Assembly: GCF_015230015.1 (NCBI RefSeq)
Contig: NZ_JAAKZC010000014.1
Coordinates: forward strand, 1-57,315
Direction: 5' to 3'
Length of the DNA: 57,315 bases
DNA from: Campylobacter concisus
Lineage (GTDB): Bacteria > Campylobacterota > Campylobacteria > Campylobacterales > Campylobacteraceae
A program made the translations under genes and the position numbers. The notes beneath the pieces were generated by a model. It saw nothing but the letters and a program-made list of their open reading frames with translations. It was not told the origin of the DNA and did no database searches. Shown here one piece after another: positions 8,518 to 16,387 of the stretch. Numbering within the stretch: position 1 is the first letter of the stretch; each line of letters begins with the position of its first letter.

Positions 8518-9479
8518 AAAAATAGACCTTTATCTGGCATCTTGCCGCCTAGAAATTTTGGATTGAACTGATAAATTTCTTCAAAAAATGCCATGATCTC
8601 ATTTTGTAGTTCATTTGCTTTTGTCACTGTTAGATTTGCCTTATCAAAGGCATTTGCAAGTGCCACTTCTGGAGCTGGTAAGTAGCTTGAACCTATCTTT
8701 GCTGCACTTTGCTTGTTCTCAAGTATCCAAGAAAGAGCATTTTTAAGATCGCTATGAAGCGTATCAAATAGATTTAAGCTCTTCTCATAAAAGCCCTTTT
8801 CTACGATAATGCCAGCCATTGGGATTATCGGTTTTGTATTAAAGCTCTCGCCCCAAATTTTTGGAAAATCAACTGAGTAATATACGCTAACGCCTGCTTT
8901 TTTACCACGCAAAATAGTCGCTTCGCCAAGAGGTTGCGGGACTAATAAAATGTCAAAATCTTTTTGTAAAAATAAAAGTAGAGCTTCAGGAGGTGTTGCC
9001 GTATAGGTGATATCTATTTTGCTAGCGTCTATGCCTCGCTTCTTGCAAAGTGCCCTTAGGACAAGATCTGGCATGTCGCCACGAAATGGCATGACTAGCT
9101 TTTTACCTACAAAATCTTCTAAATTTTTGATATTTTCATCCTTGACCATAGCGTTCATTACGCCAAGGGTCAGTAAATTTAACATCGCAAAGTCAAGCCC
9201 TTGGTTTCTTAAATTTGCAGCGACATTTGATGGTGACATCGTGACTTTAATATCCCCACTAGCCACGCCTGCACGAAGCTGATCTGGTGTTTTCCAGATA
9301 TTTAGGCTCACATCATAAGTTTTATTTAACTCCCCTTGCAGTGCAGCAACTGCCATTATGACACTTGGGATCGCTGGTGCGCCCCACATACTAAAGCTCT
9401 CTTTTGCAAATAAATTTGGTGCAAACGCGCTAACGCCTAAAGCTGTGCTAAGTCCTAAAAATTTTCTTCTATCTAACAT
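8514..9479 (-). CDS. Tat-exported ABC substrate-binding protein (NMT1/TauA-like)
   Basis: A 321-residue periplasmic binding protein. It starts with a twin-arginine signal (RRKFLGLSTALG) and an AFA/FAKE-like cleavage region near residue 25, so it is probably exported folded through Tat. The mature part is the two-lobe type II fold of the NitT/TauT/NMT1 group: an IWKTPDQLRAGVASGDIKV segment, GKKLVMPFRGD and LLVPQPLGEAT. In this family ligands include nitrate, sulfonates, thiamine precursors and others; the pocket does not tell me which. The gene follows the outer-membrane barrel by 11 bases, suggesting that barrel and ABC importer handle the same substrate. Confidence 0.82.
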   Translation of the reverse strand: MLDRRKFLGLSTALGVSAFAPNLFAKESFSMWGAPAIPSVIMAVAALQGELNKTYDVSLNIWKTPDQLRAGVASGDIKVTMSPSNVAANLRNQGLDFAMLNLLTLGVMNAMVKDENIKNLEDFVGKKLVMPFRGDMPDLVLRALCKKRGIDASKIDITYTATPPEALLLFLQKDFDILLVPQPLGEATILRGKKAGVSVYYSVDFPKIWGESFNTKPIIPMAGIIVEKGFYEKSLNLFDTLHSDLKNALSWILENKQSAAKIGSSYLPAPEVALANAFDKANLTVTKANELQNEIMAFFEEIYQFNPKFLGGKMPDKGLFL

Positions 9480-9490
9480 ATTTTTCTCCT

Positions 9491-11341
9491 TTAAAAACTG
9501 CTGTGAAAGCTAATAAAAAATGTCCTGCCAGGGGCATGAACGACTACCGGATCAAGTGCTGCTACGTGATCACCGCTAATAAATTCTGCATAATCTTTAT
9601 CAAATAAATTTGCTACGCCAAATCTTATGCCAACTTTGTTTTTAAACTCTACGCCACCATAAAGATCGAGCAAACCAAACCCCTTTGCGGCCTCTTTTTT
9701 GTCGATACCTAGACCATTTTGCTTGCTAAAATCGCCTCTAGTTTGCTTTGAAACTAGTCTTAGTGCAGTGCCTAGGTTGTAGCTACCAAAGCTTGCATAG
9801 TCTTTGTAGTCAAACGCAAAATTTGCCTCAAAAGGCCTTATTTGATAAAGTGGCCTGCCATCGGTTTTATTTTGTCCGTAGTTGTAGTAAAGTGAGCTTT
9901 TTAATCCAAAGTGCCTTGCAAAGCTGTATTCTGAGTTTAAATTTAGACTATAAAGCGTTGCATCAACGTTTCTTGAGATGACAGCATTTTTGTTTAATGG
10001 CATAGCAGCTTTTGAGTGGCGTCTATCAAAAATGATTAAATTTTTAACGCTATCAGCGATGAAATGTCCGCTAAAACCAAATGCATCTTTGTTTTGCAAA
10101 GAATTTAGGTACTCTTTATAAAACTGGCTGCCAAATTTAAAGCCAAGAACTGCTCTATTGTGTCTCTCTGGTTCTAAATTTGGATTTGCTATCCAGCCAG
10201 AGTCATTTTGTCCATAAAGCGCGTTAAAACGCTCCATATTACTTGGCAAGCGAGATAAACTCTCAAGTTTTGCAAAATAGCTATCCTTGTCGTTTGGTGT
10301 AAATTTATATTTTAAACTTGCACTAAAAGCGTCTTTTTTGATCTTATCACTTACGTCTTCGCCATAAATTTGACGAAGTAGCCCACGAGGAGTGCTAATG
10401 GCTGGATTTGGTGCAAAATATTTAGTGTCAAGCCCATTAAGCTTACTTCTTTGCTCTTCATATTTTAAGGCAAGAGAAGCTTCGTTAGCTTCATTAAATT
10501 TATAAGCTAGTGTGTCAAAAAGCATAAATTTATCATTTCTAACATCAGCAAATCTATATCCGTTAAATACCCAGTTACTGCCTTGCTTTATGTATCTTTT
10601 GCCATCATGTTTATCTTTTTCAAAGCCAGCACCTATTTGATTATGAAAGCTTGAAAAATCAACATCATACTTTAAATTTGCCTCAAGTACATCTCTTCTT
10701 ATATCAACTTTTACATTTGGAGTAGAATTTCTTAGGTGAAAATTATCTGCTTTTCTCTCAATCTTTTTTGCAGCAAGTTCAAGATTTAGCGTGTTTGAAA
10801 GATCTTCTTCGCCCAAGCGAATATTTAGCTTGCCGACTTTTCTGGTTGTTTTAAAGGCGTCCATTGCGTGTTCTGGCTGCTTGTCTTTATCGATATTATC
10901 CCTTAAAAACGTAAGTCTAAGCTCGCTAAGCTCATTTGGCACGAAACCTAAAATAGCGCTTTGGCCCTGTCTGTTGTAGCCATAGTCCCATCTTTTGCCA
11001 CTTCCATCTTTATAGCTATTTGCCTTAGTGAAATTTGCGTTTAAAATGGTATAAAAATTTGTGCCACGATATTTAAAAAGCGATGAGTTGTAAAAGCTTT
11101 TGCCATACATTCCAGCTGAAATATGAAACATATCGGCTGAGTTGTCGAGCAAATTCGTAACAAATGGATATTCGCTTCTTTGAGTGCGGTCAAACTGATT
11201 TTCTATAAAGGCGCTTTGTGCAACATTTGGCGTTATAATTGGCGGTGGGGCAAATTCTTTAACAGGCTTTATAGTGTCCAAATTTGCTTCATTTGCTAAA
11301 AGCAGTGACGAAAAAACTATTAGGCTTAAAACTTGCCTCAT
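9491..11341 (-). CDS. TonB-dependent-receptor-type outer-membrane barrel lacking the plug domain
   Basis: A 616-residue outer-membrane protein with signal peptide MRQVLSLIVFSSLLLANE. From about residue 60 it follows the barrel of copper-type TonB receptors (OprC/NosA group): YKDGSGKRWDYGYNRQ, ELRLTFLRDNIDKD, EPERHNRAVLGFKF, and a C-terminal NLFDKDYAEFISG then PGRTFFISFHSSF ending in aromatic Phe. The usual plug of about 130-150 residues, with a TonB box and motifs leading to GP..LWGPG, is not seen; only about 40 Pro-rich residues separate the signal from the first strands. It could be an open pore or a receptor with a lost plug. First gene of the operon ending in nnrS; AAAAGGAG precedes the ATG. 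Confidence 0.75.
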   Translation of the reverse strand: MRQVLSLIVFSSLLLANEANLDTIKPVKEFAPPPIITPNVAQSAFIENQFDRTQRSEYPFVTNLLDNSADMFHISAGMYGKSFYNSSLFKYRGTNFYTILNANFTKANSYKDGSGKRWDYGYNRQGQSAILGFVPNELSELRLTFLRDNIDKDKQPEHAMDAFKTTRKVGKLNIRLGEEDLSNTLNLELAAKKIERKADNFHLRNSTPNVKVDIRRDVLEANLKYDVDFSSFHNQIGAGFEKDKHDGKRYIKQGSNWVFNGYRFADVRNDKFMLFDTLAYKFNEANEASLALKYEEQRSKLNGLDTKYFAPNPAISTPRGLLRQIYGEDVSDKIKKDAFSASLKYKFTPNDKDSYFAKLESLSRLPSNMERFNALYGQNDSGWIANPNLEPERHNRAVLGFKFGSQFYKEYLNSLQNKDAFGFSGHFIADSVKNLIIFDRRHSKAAMPLNKNAVISRNVDATLYSLNLNSEYSFARHFGLKSSLYYNYGQNKTDGRPLYQIRPFEANFAFDYKDYASFGSYNLGTALRLVSKQTRGDFSKQNGLGIDKKEAAKGFGLLDLYGGVEFKNKVGIRFGVANLFDKDYAEFISGDHVAALDPVVVHAPGRTFFISFHSSF

Positions 11342-11383
11342 AAAAACTCCTTTTAAAATACAATTATGATTTTTCTTATCGAA

Positions 11384-11425
11384 ATTGTAAATAAAAATCT
11401 CTTATAAAATATTGATATAAATCAT
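11384..11425 (-). promoter_or_regulatory. Promoter with FNR/CRP-type box for the barrel-ABC-nnrS operon
   Basis: TTGATATAAATCAT (11412-11425) matches the FNR consensus TTGATNNNNATCAA at 9 of 10 fixed positions. On the minus strand a -10 TACAAT lies at 11389-11384. If that hexamer is -12 to -7, transcription starts at 11377 and the box centre is at -41.5, the classical class II activator position. The neighbouring Crp/Fnr regulator (5291-5929) is the obvious candidate. The rest of the 264-base gap (11342-11605) is very AT-rich with no other gene. Confidence 0.6.
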
Positions 11426-11605
11426 CATATATTTTTATAAAAAAATTATTGAATACATAATTAATCAGCAGGTAAAAATAACATAATAAGGCAAAAAATA
11501 ATGTAAAATTTTGCTATATATTTTGATAATTATTATATAAAAATAAAATTTAAACTATAAATAATTAGACAAAGGACAAAAAGTTAATTAAAATTTTTTA
11601 CCTAA

Positions 11606-12073
11606 CTAAGCCCTATCTTTAAATTTAGCCAGCCTATCTCGAAGCTCTTTTGAGAGTGTAAATTGTGAGAGTTCGTATCTGTCAAAAATAACGATCATGT
11701 CATCGCCAAGTGCCTGAACTAGCCCAAAACAAGCATCTCTATCAAGGCGATTTTTTCTAAATTTAACACTTAACGCATCGACCTTTTTCTTATCACCAAA
11801 GCTCTTAATAGCGATCTCATCGATATCTTTGAAGAAAAATTTGATATTTTTTGAGCCTTTTGTGATGACAAATCCATCATCATCTATCTCAAAAAAGTTA
11901 TTTTGCAAAATTTTTCTCACGCAAAAAAAGGTTGAAACGGCGCCAACGATGATGCCAAAAAGAGACGGCGTGCCAAGATCAAGATAAAAGTAGCCAATGA
12001 TGCTAAAGACAAAGAGCCCAAGCCCAAAGGCAAGCGCCCAAAAAACATCTTTTTTACTCTCTTTGGTTATCAT
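11606..12073 (-). CDS. Small inner-membrane protein of unknown function
   Basis: A 155-residue protein. Two hydrophobic segments (about 10-30 and 37-55) are followed by a cytosolic domain of about 95 residues with strand-rich character (FFEIDDDGFVITKGSKNIKFFFKDIDEI), which resembles a bacterial PH-like or YcxB-like domain. I do not recognise a specific family. The ATG at 12073 follows AAAAGGGC; a longer frame to 12106 would run into moaE. It is 10 bases downstream of the moaE stop and so probably belongs to the moaD-moaE transcript, but nothing in it suggests a cofactor role. Confidence 0.6.
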   Translation of the reverse strand: MITKESKKDVFWALAFGLGLFVFSIIGYFYLDLGTPSLFGIIVGAVSTFFCVRKILQNNFFEIDDDGFVITKGSKNIKFFFKDIDEIAIKSFGDKKKVDALSVKFRKNRLDRDACFGLVQALGDDMIVIFDRYELSQFTLSKELRDRLAKFKDRA

Positions 12074-12083
12074 TTTTGCCCTT

Positions 12084-12518
12084 TTATGCCAAAAGTCCGG
12101 CGCCATTTATCGCTTGGCTGCGCTCTTTGGCGTAAATTCTCTCGCCATTTATCACGTCATATTTCCAGATCGGCGCATTTGCCTTAAAGTCCTCGACAAA
12201 CTCGTTTATAAGCCTTAGCGCGACCTTTCTTTGAGGGCTTACTACACCTGCTACATAAGAGCTCGTATGCACCGGCACATCGCCTTTTGAGTGAGCAAAA
12301 AGCACGTAGGCATTTTCTTTTTTGGCTCGCTCCTGCCAAGTATCTAGCCATTTTTTAAGGATTGGCTCATAGATATCAAAGCTAAGCGCCGAAATTCCGC
12401 CCTCTTCTCTTACTATGCCTACAAAGGTGATGAGCGCGCCACAGTTTTTATCTTTAAATTTATCATACCACTCGTTTGTGATGCTTTGAACGTCCAAGCT
12501 TCCATTATAAATTTGCAT
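12084..12518 (-). CDS. moaE: Molybdopterin synthase catalytic subunit MoaE
   Basis: A 144-residue protein that, with thiocarboxylated MoaD, converts cyclic pyranopterin monophosphate to molybdopterin. Family motifs are GALITFVGIVRE, LSFDIYEPILKK, HSKGDVPVHTSSYVAGVVSPQR and FKANAPIWKYD, the last carrying the conserved active-site lysine region. The ATG at 12518 was chosen because a strong GGAGG lies 5 bases upstream inside the end of moaD; a GTG at 12530 is the longer alternative. Overlap-level spacing with moaD fits 1:1 production. Supports the formate dehydrogenase system in the same window. Confidence 0.93.
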   Translation of the reverse strand: MQIYNGSLDVQSITNEWYDKFKDKNCGALITFVGIVREEGGISALSFDIYEPILKKWLDTWQERAKKENAYVLFAHSKGDVPVHTSSYVAGVVSPQRKVALRLINEFVEDFKANAPIWKYDVINGERIYAKERSQAINGAGLLA

Positions 12519-12519
12519 C

Positions 12520-12741
12520 TTAGCCTCCACAAACTGGTGGCAAGATAGAAATTTTATCGCCTGATTTAAGAGCGAAATTTATATCGCTCACGATCTCGTC
12601 ATTTACAGCCACAGCGCAGATATTTAGCCACTTTTTAAGCTCTTCTTTCTCGCTTAAAGCCGCCTTTACCTCGCCTAAATTTTTCGCTTCTACTTTTATA
12701 CTCTCAAGCCCGATAGGCCCAAGAAATTCGATCTCTACCAC
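12520..12741 (-). CDS. moaD: Molybdopterin synthase sulfur carrier subunit MoaD
   Basis: A 73-residue ubiquitin-fold protein ending in the diagnostic Gly-Gly (PPVCGG), whose C terminus is adenylated and thiocarboxylated to deliver sulfur to molybdopterin synthase. VAVNDEIV and LKSGDKISILPPV match the family. The start is a GTG preceded by AAAGGATAAAAT; the ATG two bases upstream is out of frame. It is first in the moaD-moaE unit and divergent from nspC. Confidence 0.9.
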   Translation of the reverse strand: MVEIEFLGPIGLESIKVEAKNLGEVKAALSEKEELKKWLNICAVAVNDEIVSDINFALKSGDKISILPPVCGG

Positions 12742-12766
12742 ATTTTATCCTTTGAAATTTTTGCTG

Positions 12767-12796
12767 ATTTTACTTAAAAATAAATTTAGATATACT
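12767..12796. promoter_or_regulatory. Divergent -10 elements for moaD and nspC
   Basis: TAAAAT on the minus strand (12772-12767) lies about 26 bases before the moaD GTG. TATACT on the plus strand (12791-12796) lies about 30 bases before the nspC ATG. Both fit Campylobacter -10 boxes; no -35 is evident. Confidence 0.4.
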
Positions 12797-12825
12797 TATT
12801 TGAAAATTTACAAAAGAGAAAGAAA

Positions 12826-13965
12826 ATGAACGAAATTTTAAAAAGCATAAAAACCCCAGCCTACGTCTGCGAAGAGGCCAAAGTACGTAAAAATTTAGAG
12901 CTTTTAAAGTATGTCAAAGAGCAAAGCGGAGCTAAAATTTTAGTGGCTCTTAAGGGCTTTGCTTTTAGCGGTGTGATGGATATGGTGGGCTCATATCTTG
13001 ATGGAGCGACTTGCAGTGGGCTTCACGAGGCTAAATTTGCAAGCGAATACGTAAAAGGCGAGATCCACACATATAGCCCAGCCTTTAAAGATGAGGACTT
13101 TGATGAAATTTTAAAAATTTCAAAGCACATCACCTTTAACTCTTTTGCGCAATGGCAAAAATTTAAAGGCATTGCCCTGCAAAATGGCATCATCTGCGGC
13201 CTACGGGTCAATCCAGAGGTCTCACTTGCACCAACTGATAGCTACAACCCATGCGGTAAATTTAGCAGGCTTGGCATTACAAGGGCAAATTTTAAGCCCG
13301 AGCTTCTTGATGGCATTAGCGGGCTTCACTTTCACGCACTTTGCGAGGAGAGTGCGAGCAGCTTGCAGACTGTGCTAGAGGCGTTTGAGGAGAAATTTGG
13401 CGAGTTTATACCAAAGATGAAGTGGATAAATATGGGCGGCGGCCACCACATCACGAGGGCTGACTACGACGCGGAGCTGCTTATAAAGATCATCAGACGC
13501 TTTCGCGAGAAGTACGGCGTAGAGGTCTATCTGGAGCCTGGCGAGGCCGTGGGCTGGCAGACTGGCTTTTTGATAAGTAGCGTGCTTGACATCGTGCATA
13601 ACGAGAAAGATATCGCCATACTTGACACTTCAGCTGAGGCGCACATGCCAGATACTGTGCTCATGCCCTACCGACCGGCCGTTAGAGGCGAGAGCGAAAA
13701 TGGCAAATTTGCTTATAGATTTGGCGGTAATACCTGCTTAGCTGGCGATATAGTGGGGCTTGAAGCGGGCGATGCGGAGTATAAATTTGATAGTGAGCTA
13801 AAAATCGGCGACCGCGTCATCTTTGAAGATCAAATCCACTACACGATCGTGAAAAACACGACCTTTAACGGCATAAAACTGCCTGATCTGCTACTTCTAA
13901 AAGAAAATGGCGAGATAAAGATGATTAGAGAACTAGACTACGAAGAGTATAGGCGCAGAAACTAG
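12826..13965 (+). CDS. nspC: Carboxynorspermidine/carboxyspermidine decarboxylase NspC
   Basis: A 379-residue PLP-dependent enzyme of the alanine racemase fold that decarboxylates carboxy(nor)spermidine to make spermidine or norspermidine, the alternative polyamine route used by epsilonproteobacteria. The PLP lysine is in ILVALKGFAFSG (K43). Other family features are GLRVNPE, SRLGI, GLHFHALCE, the phosphate loop NMGGGHHIT, YLEPGEAVGW and a CxxGD-type NTCLAGD motif. Length is typical. AAAGAGAAAG precedes the ATG. It stands alone, divergent from moaD and convergent with the DJ-1 gene. Confidence 0.92.
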   Translation: MNEILKSIKTPAYVCEEAKVRKNLELLKYVKEQSGAKILVALKGFAFSGVMDMVGSYLDGATCSGLHEAKFASEYVKGEIHTYSPAFKDEDFDEILKISKHITFNSFAQWQKFKGIALQNGIICGLRVNPEVSLAPTDSYNPCGKFSRLGITRANFKPELLDGISGLHFHALCEESASSLQTVLEAFEEKFGEFIPKMKWINMGGGHHITRADYDAELLIKIIRRFREKYGVEVYLEPGEAVGWQTGFLISSVLDIVHNEKDIAILDTSAEAHMPDTVLMPYRPAVRGESENGKFAYRFGGNTCLAGDIVGLEAGDAEYKFDSELKIGDRVIFEDQIHYTIVKNTTFNGIKLPDLLLLKENGEIKMIRELDYEEYRRRN

Positions 13966-14298
13966 GCTAAAATTTGTTTTTTGAAGGTAAATTTGGCTAT
14001 TTAAATTTAAGATAGGTCAAATTTATCTGCCACGCAAATTTTGCCAAAATACCTTTAAACTGCCGCCTAAATTTAAGCTCTAAAGCTTTTTGGATTTGTA
14101 TTTAATATGAAAAGATGGGATAAATTTAGTTTCTATAAATTTATCTTTATGGCATTTTTGGCAAAGTTATTTTTATTTTAAAATTTAAACTCGCCGAATT
14201 TGGCGAATTTCTAGCTAGTTCTGTGAGCTACAAACTACTTTAAATTTAAAGCTACATCACCAAATTTAATTTACTAAAAACCGCAAACCGCTTTAAAT
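13966..14298. other. Noncoding convergent gap between nspC and the DJ-1/PfpI gene
   Basis: 333 bases with no convincing gene. It is dominated by TAAATTTA-type stretches. A short inverted repeat, TCGCC (14191-14195) with GGCGA (14202-14206), and two similar stretches ending in CTTTAAATTTAA (near 14238 and 14290) are the only structure I see. A terminator for either gene may lie here but none is strong. Confidence 0.4.
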
Positions 14299-14895
14299 TT
14301 AATACCCATAAATTTTGGCAAATTTATCTATCTTTGAGCTTTTTTGCCAGTTGTATTCAGTTTCGTTTGCGATATTTTGGGCTAGCTCCTTGCCAAAATG
14401 ATCGCTGATAAAGCCAAGCGCCATATCCATGCCAGCAGCCACACCTGAAGCTGTGTAAAACTTACCTGCCCTCACCCACCTAGCGCGCTCTTGCCACTTT
14501 ACCGCCTTGCCGCAACTTTTTACCCACTCAAGCGATCTTTTATTTGAGGTAGCCTTTAAGCCATCAAGCTCTCCAGTGCGAGCGATGAGCGCCGAGCCAG
14601 TGCATACACTTAGGCAAATTTGAGATGCCAAAACGCACTCTTTTAGCCTAGAGATAAACTCACTATCATTTACAAGCGCCCTTGTGCCCTGACCTCCAGG
14701 AACTAGCAAAACGCTCTCTTTTGGCATCTTGCTAAGCTTTTTTGTTTTTATAAAAAAGCCCTGCTTGCTTCTTTTTATCCCACCATCAAACGAAACATAG
14801 CTTATCTTCATCTCAGGTACCCTTGCTAAAAACTCTACCGGCCCCATAAGATCAAGCGTCTCATAATCATCAAAGATAAGAGCGTAAATGTCCAT
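14299..14895 (-). CDS. DJ-1/PfpI-family (GATase1-like) protein
   Basis: A 198-residue single-domain protein of the DJ-1/PfpI superfamily. The nucleophile elbow is LSVCTGSALIA (Cys98), and the N-terminal FDDYETLDLMGPVEF carries the acidic residue typical of the isonitrile hydratase/ThiJ-like branch. VPGGQGTR and the later ASGVAAGMDMALGF also match. The fold is certain, the reaction is not: isonitrile hydratase, glyoxalase or chaperone-type roles are all found in relatives. The frame is open to 15030, but ATG 14895 has AAAGG upstream and begins the conserved fold. Confidence 0.8.
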   Translation of the reverse strand: MDIYALIFDDYETLDLMGPVEFLARVPEMKISYVSFDGGIKRSKQGFFIKTKKLSKMPKESVLLVPGGQGTRALVNDSEFISRLKECVLASQICLSVCTGSALIARTGELDGLKATSNKRSLEWVKSCGKAVKWQERARWVRAGKFYTASGVAAGMDMALGFISDHFGKELAQNIANETEYNWQKSSKIDKFAKIYGY

Positions 14896-15203
14896 TGATT
14901 CGCCTTTTAATAGAGATATAAAATGCTTTTGATATTTTAATTCAATTTTTAGAAAATATAAATTTAATAAGGTATTTTGAGTTAAAAATCTAAATTTATA
15001 AAGCATTAGCTTTTTGATAAAAATATTCAAATTTATCTAGCACCATTTCTAAATTTGAGTTTAACCACGTTTTTAGGTAAAAAATTGAGATTTTTACTGC
15101 TCAAAATTTATATCAGCGTTTATCAAAATTAACAAAACTTAAATATTTTTTATAAAAATTTTAGTAATCTTTTTTGCTAAGGTTTGCTTGTGATTAGCTC
15201 TGA
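14896..15203. other. Noncoding divergent region between the DJ-1 and fdhC genes
   Basis: About 300 bases of very AT-rich sequence upstream of both genes. The frame of the DJ-1 gene remains open to 15030, but the implied extension is rich in Lys, Phe and Leu, has no ribosome site and is unlike the family. I see no other gene or RNA here. Confidence 0.4.
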
Positions 15204-15275
15204 TATAATAGCCACAAAACGGCATAGCTGTGTGATTTTAGCATATTTAACCAAAGCTTAAATCATTTAAGCTTT
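15204..15275 (+). promoter_or_regulatory. fdhC promoter and 5'-UTR hairpin
   Basis: TATAAT at 15204-15209 is a perfect -10 box, giving a start near 15216 and a leader of about 78 bases. The leader contains a 10-bp perfect inverted repeat, AAAGCTTAAA (15253-15262) and TTTAAGCTTT (15266-15275), with a 3-base loop, ending 18 bases before the ATG. It may stabilise the mRNA, control translation or be a protein-binding palindrome. Confidence 0.5.
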
Positions 15276-15293
15276 AGCAAATAAAGGAATAAA

Positions 15294-16241
15294 ATGACGA
15301 GAATTCTTACTCTACTTTTTACATTGTCCGTTGCGGCAATGGCCATTGAAGGACCAACTGGTGTAAATCAATTTGACAGCACCATTTGGGCAGCACAGAG
15401 GATAGAAAATATCAAGCCTTATGAGCATGGCTGGGGCCCGATATTTACTTTTATACAAGGCAACGACTACTTCGCGATAGCTGCACTTTCTATCATTTTA
15501 GCTGTTATCGGCGCGTTCGTGCTACACTTCTTGATCATCGGACCAAAACACTTTAGTCACGATGGCAAAAAAGTATTTGCGTTTTCACTGATCGAACGTA
15601 TAGCTCACGGCTTAGCTGCGATCTCTTGGATCATCTTAGTGCCAACTGGCATCATCATCATGTGGGGTGCAGAGCTTGGTGGTGGCACATTTGTGCGTTT
15701 CTGTAGATACTTGCACGATATAGCGACTATTATATTTGCTATTTCTGTGCTTCCTATGTTATTTGCTTGGACTATCAGAATGCTTCCAGCTGTTTATGAT
15801 ATCAGATGGATGATGATAGTTGGTGGTTATCTATCAAAGAAGAAAAAACCAGTCCCTGCTGGTAAATTTAACGCAGGACAAAAAGCATGGTACTGGATCG
15901 CCATCCCTGGTGGTATCGTGATGATCATCACTGGTGCGATCATGTATTTCATGGATATTAAAGAGCCAGCAGTTGCTAGTTGGTTTGGTATCTCTCAAAT
16001 CGATCTTTTAAGATATAGCGTAGTTATCCACAACTGCCTTGGTATCGTCTGTGCGGTATTCTTCTTAGTTCATATCTATATGGCTGCGATCGCTATACAT
16101 GGCGCTATCTGGTCAATGGTTACTGGATACAAAGAAGAAGAAGAGGTTTATGTACTTCACCACTACTGGTATCAAGAGCTTGTTAAGGAAAACAAGATCC
16201 CAGTATCTGACTACGAAAAATCTTACACAAATTTAAAATAA
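15294..16241 (+). CDS. fdhC: Formate dehydrogenase cytochrome b (gamma) subunit
   Basis: A 315-residue membrane cytochrome b556-type subunit that passes electrons from periplasmic formate dehydrogenase to the quinone pool. It has a signal-like N terminus (about 1-18), a periplasmic stretch and four core membrane helices (about 58-80, 103-125, 145-165, 265-290). Haem-ligand histidines are visible in ERIAHGLAA, RYLHDIATI and VVIHNCLGIV/FLVHIYMA. In C. jejuni this is the fdhC product. Here the catalytic alpha and iron-sulfur beta subunits are not adjacent: it has its own promoter and terminator, and selenium genes follow. Confidence 0.88.
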   Translation: MTRILTLLFTLSVAAMAIEGPTGVNQFDSTIWAAQRIENIKPYEHGWGPIFTFIQGNDYFAIAALSIILAVIGAFVLHFLIIGPKHFSHDGKKVFAFSLIERIAHGLAAISWIILVPTGIIIMWGAELGGGTFVRFCRYLHDIATIIFAISVLPMLFAWTIRMLPAVYDIRWMMIVGGYLSKKKKPVPAGKFNAGQKAWYWIAIPGGIVMIITGAIMYFMDIKEPAVASWFGISQIDLLRYSVVIHNCLGIVCAVFFLVHIYMAAIAIHGAIWSMVTGYKEEEEVYVLHHYWYQELVKENKIPVSDYEKSYTNLK

Positions 16242-16247
16242 TTAATC

Positions 16248-16274
16248 TTGACCTTGCGACTTACGCAGGGTCAA
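16248..16274 (+). terminator. Terminator after fdhC
   Basis: An 11-bp stem, TTGACCTTGCG (16248-16258) with CGCAGGGTCAA (16264-16274), containing one T-G wobble and a 5-base loop, 6 bases after the stop. ACTCTCTTTT follows, a moderate U tract. Confidence 0.65.
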
Positions 16275-16334
16275 ACTCTCTTTTATAGCAAATTTCACAG
16301 CACATATCCTTTTAAAAAATTAATATTTTTTAGC

Positions 16335-16340
16335 TATAAT
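16335..16340 (+). promoter_or_regulatory. -10 box for yedF-selD
   Basis: TATAAT preceded by TTTTTTAGC, 47 bases before the yedF ATG, matches the Campylobacter sigma-70 pattern. A partial inverted repeat TTTCAA/TTGAAA lies in the leader. Confidence 0.5.
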
Positions 16341-16387
16341 CCAAAATCAGTTTCAAGGTTTGAAATACTAATCACAAAGGAAAAACA

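Noticed and set aside
14107-14181. 24-codon ORF in the nspC/DJ-1 gap
   Set aside because: No ribosome site, low-complexity Phe/Lys content, no context; likely chance.
14896-15030. N-terminal extension of the DJ-1 protein
   Set aside because: Unlike the family, AT-driven Lys/Phe/Leu content, and ATG 14895 has a ribosome site.
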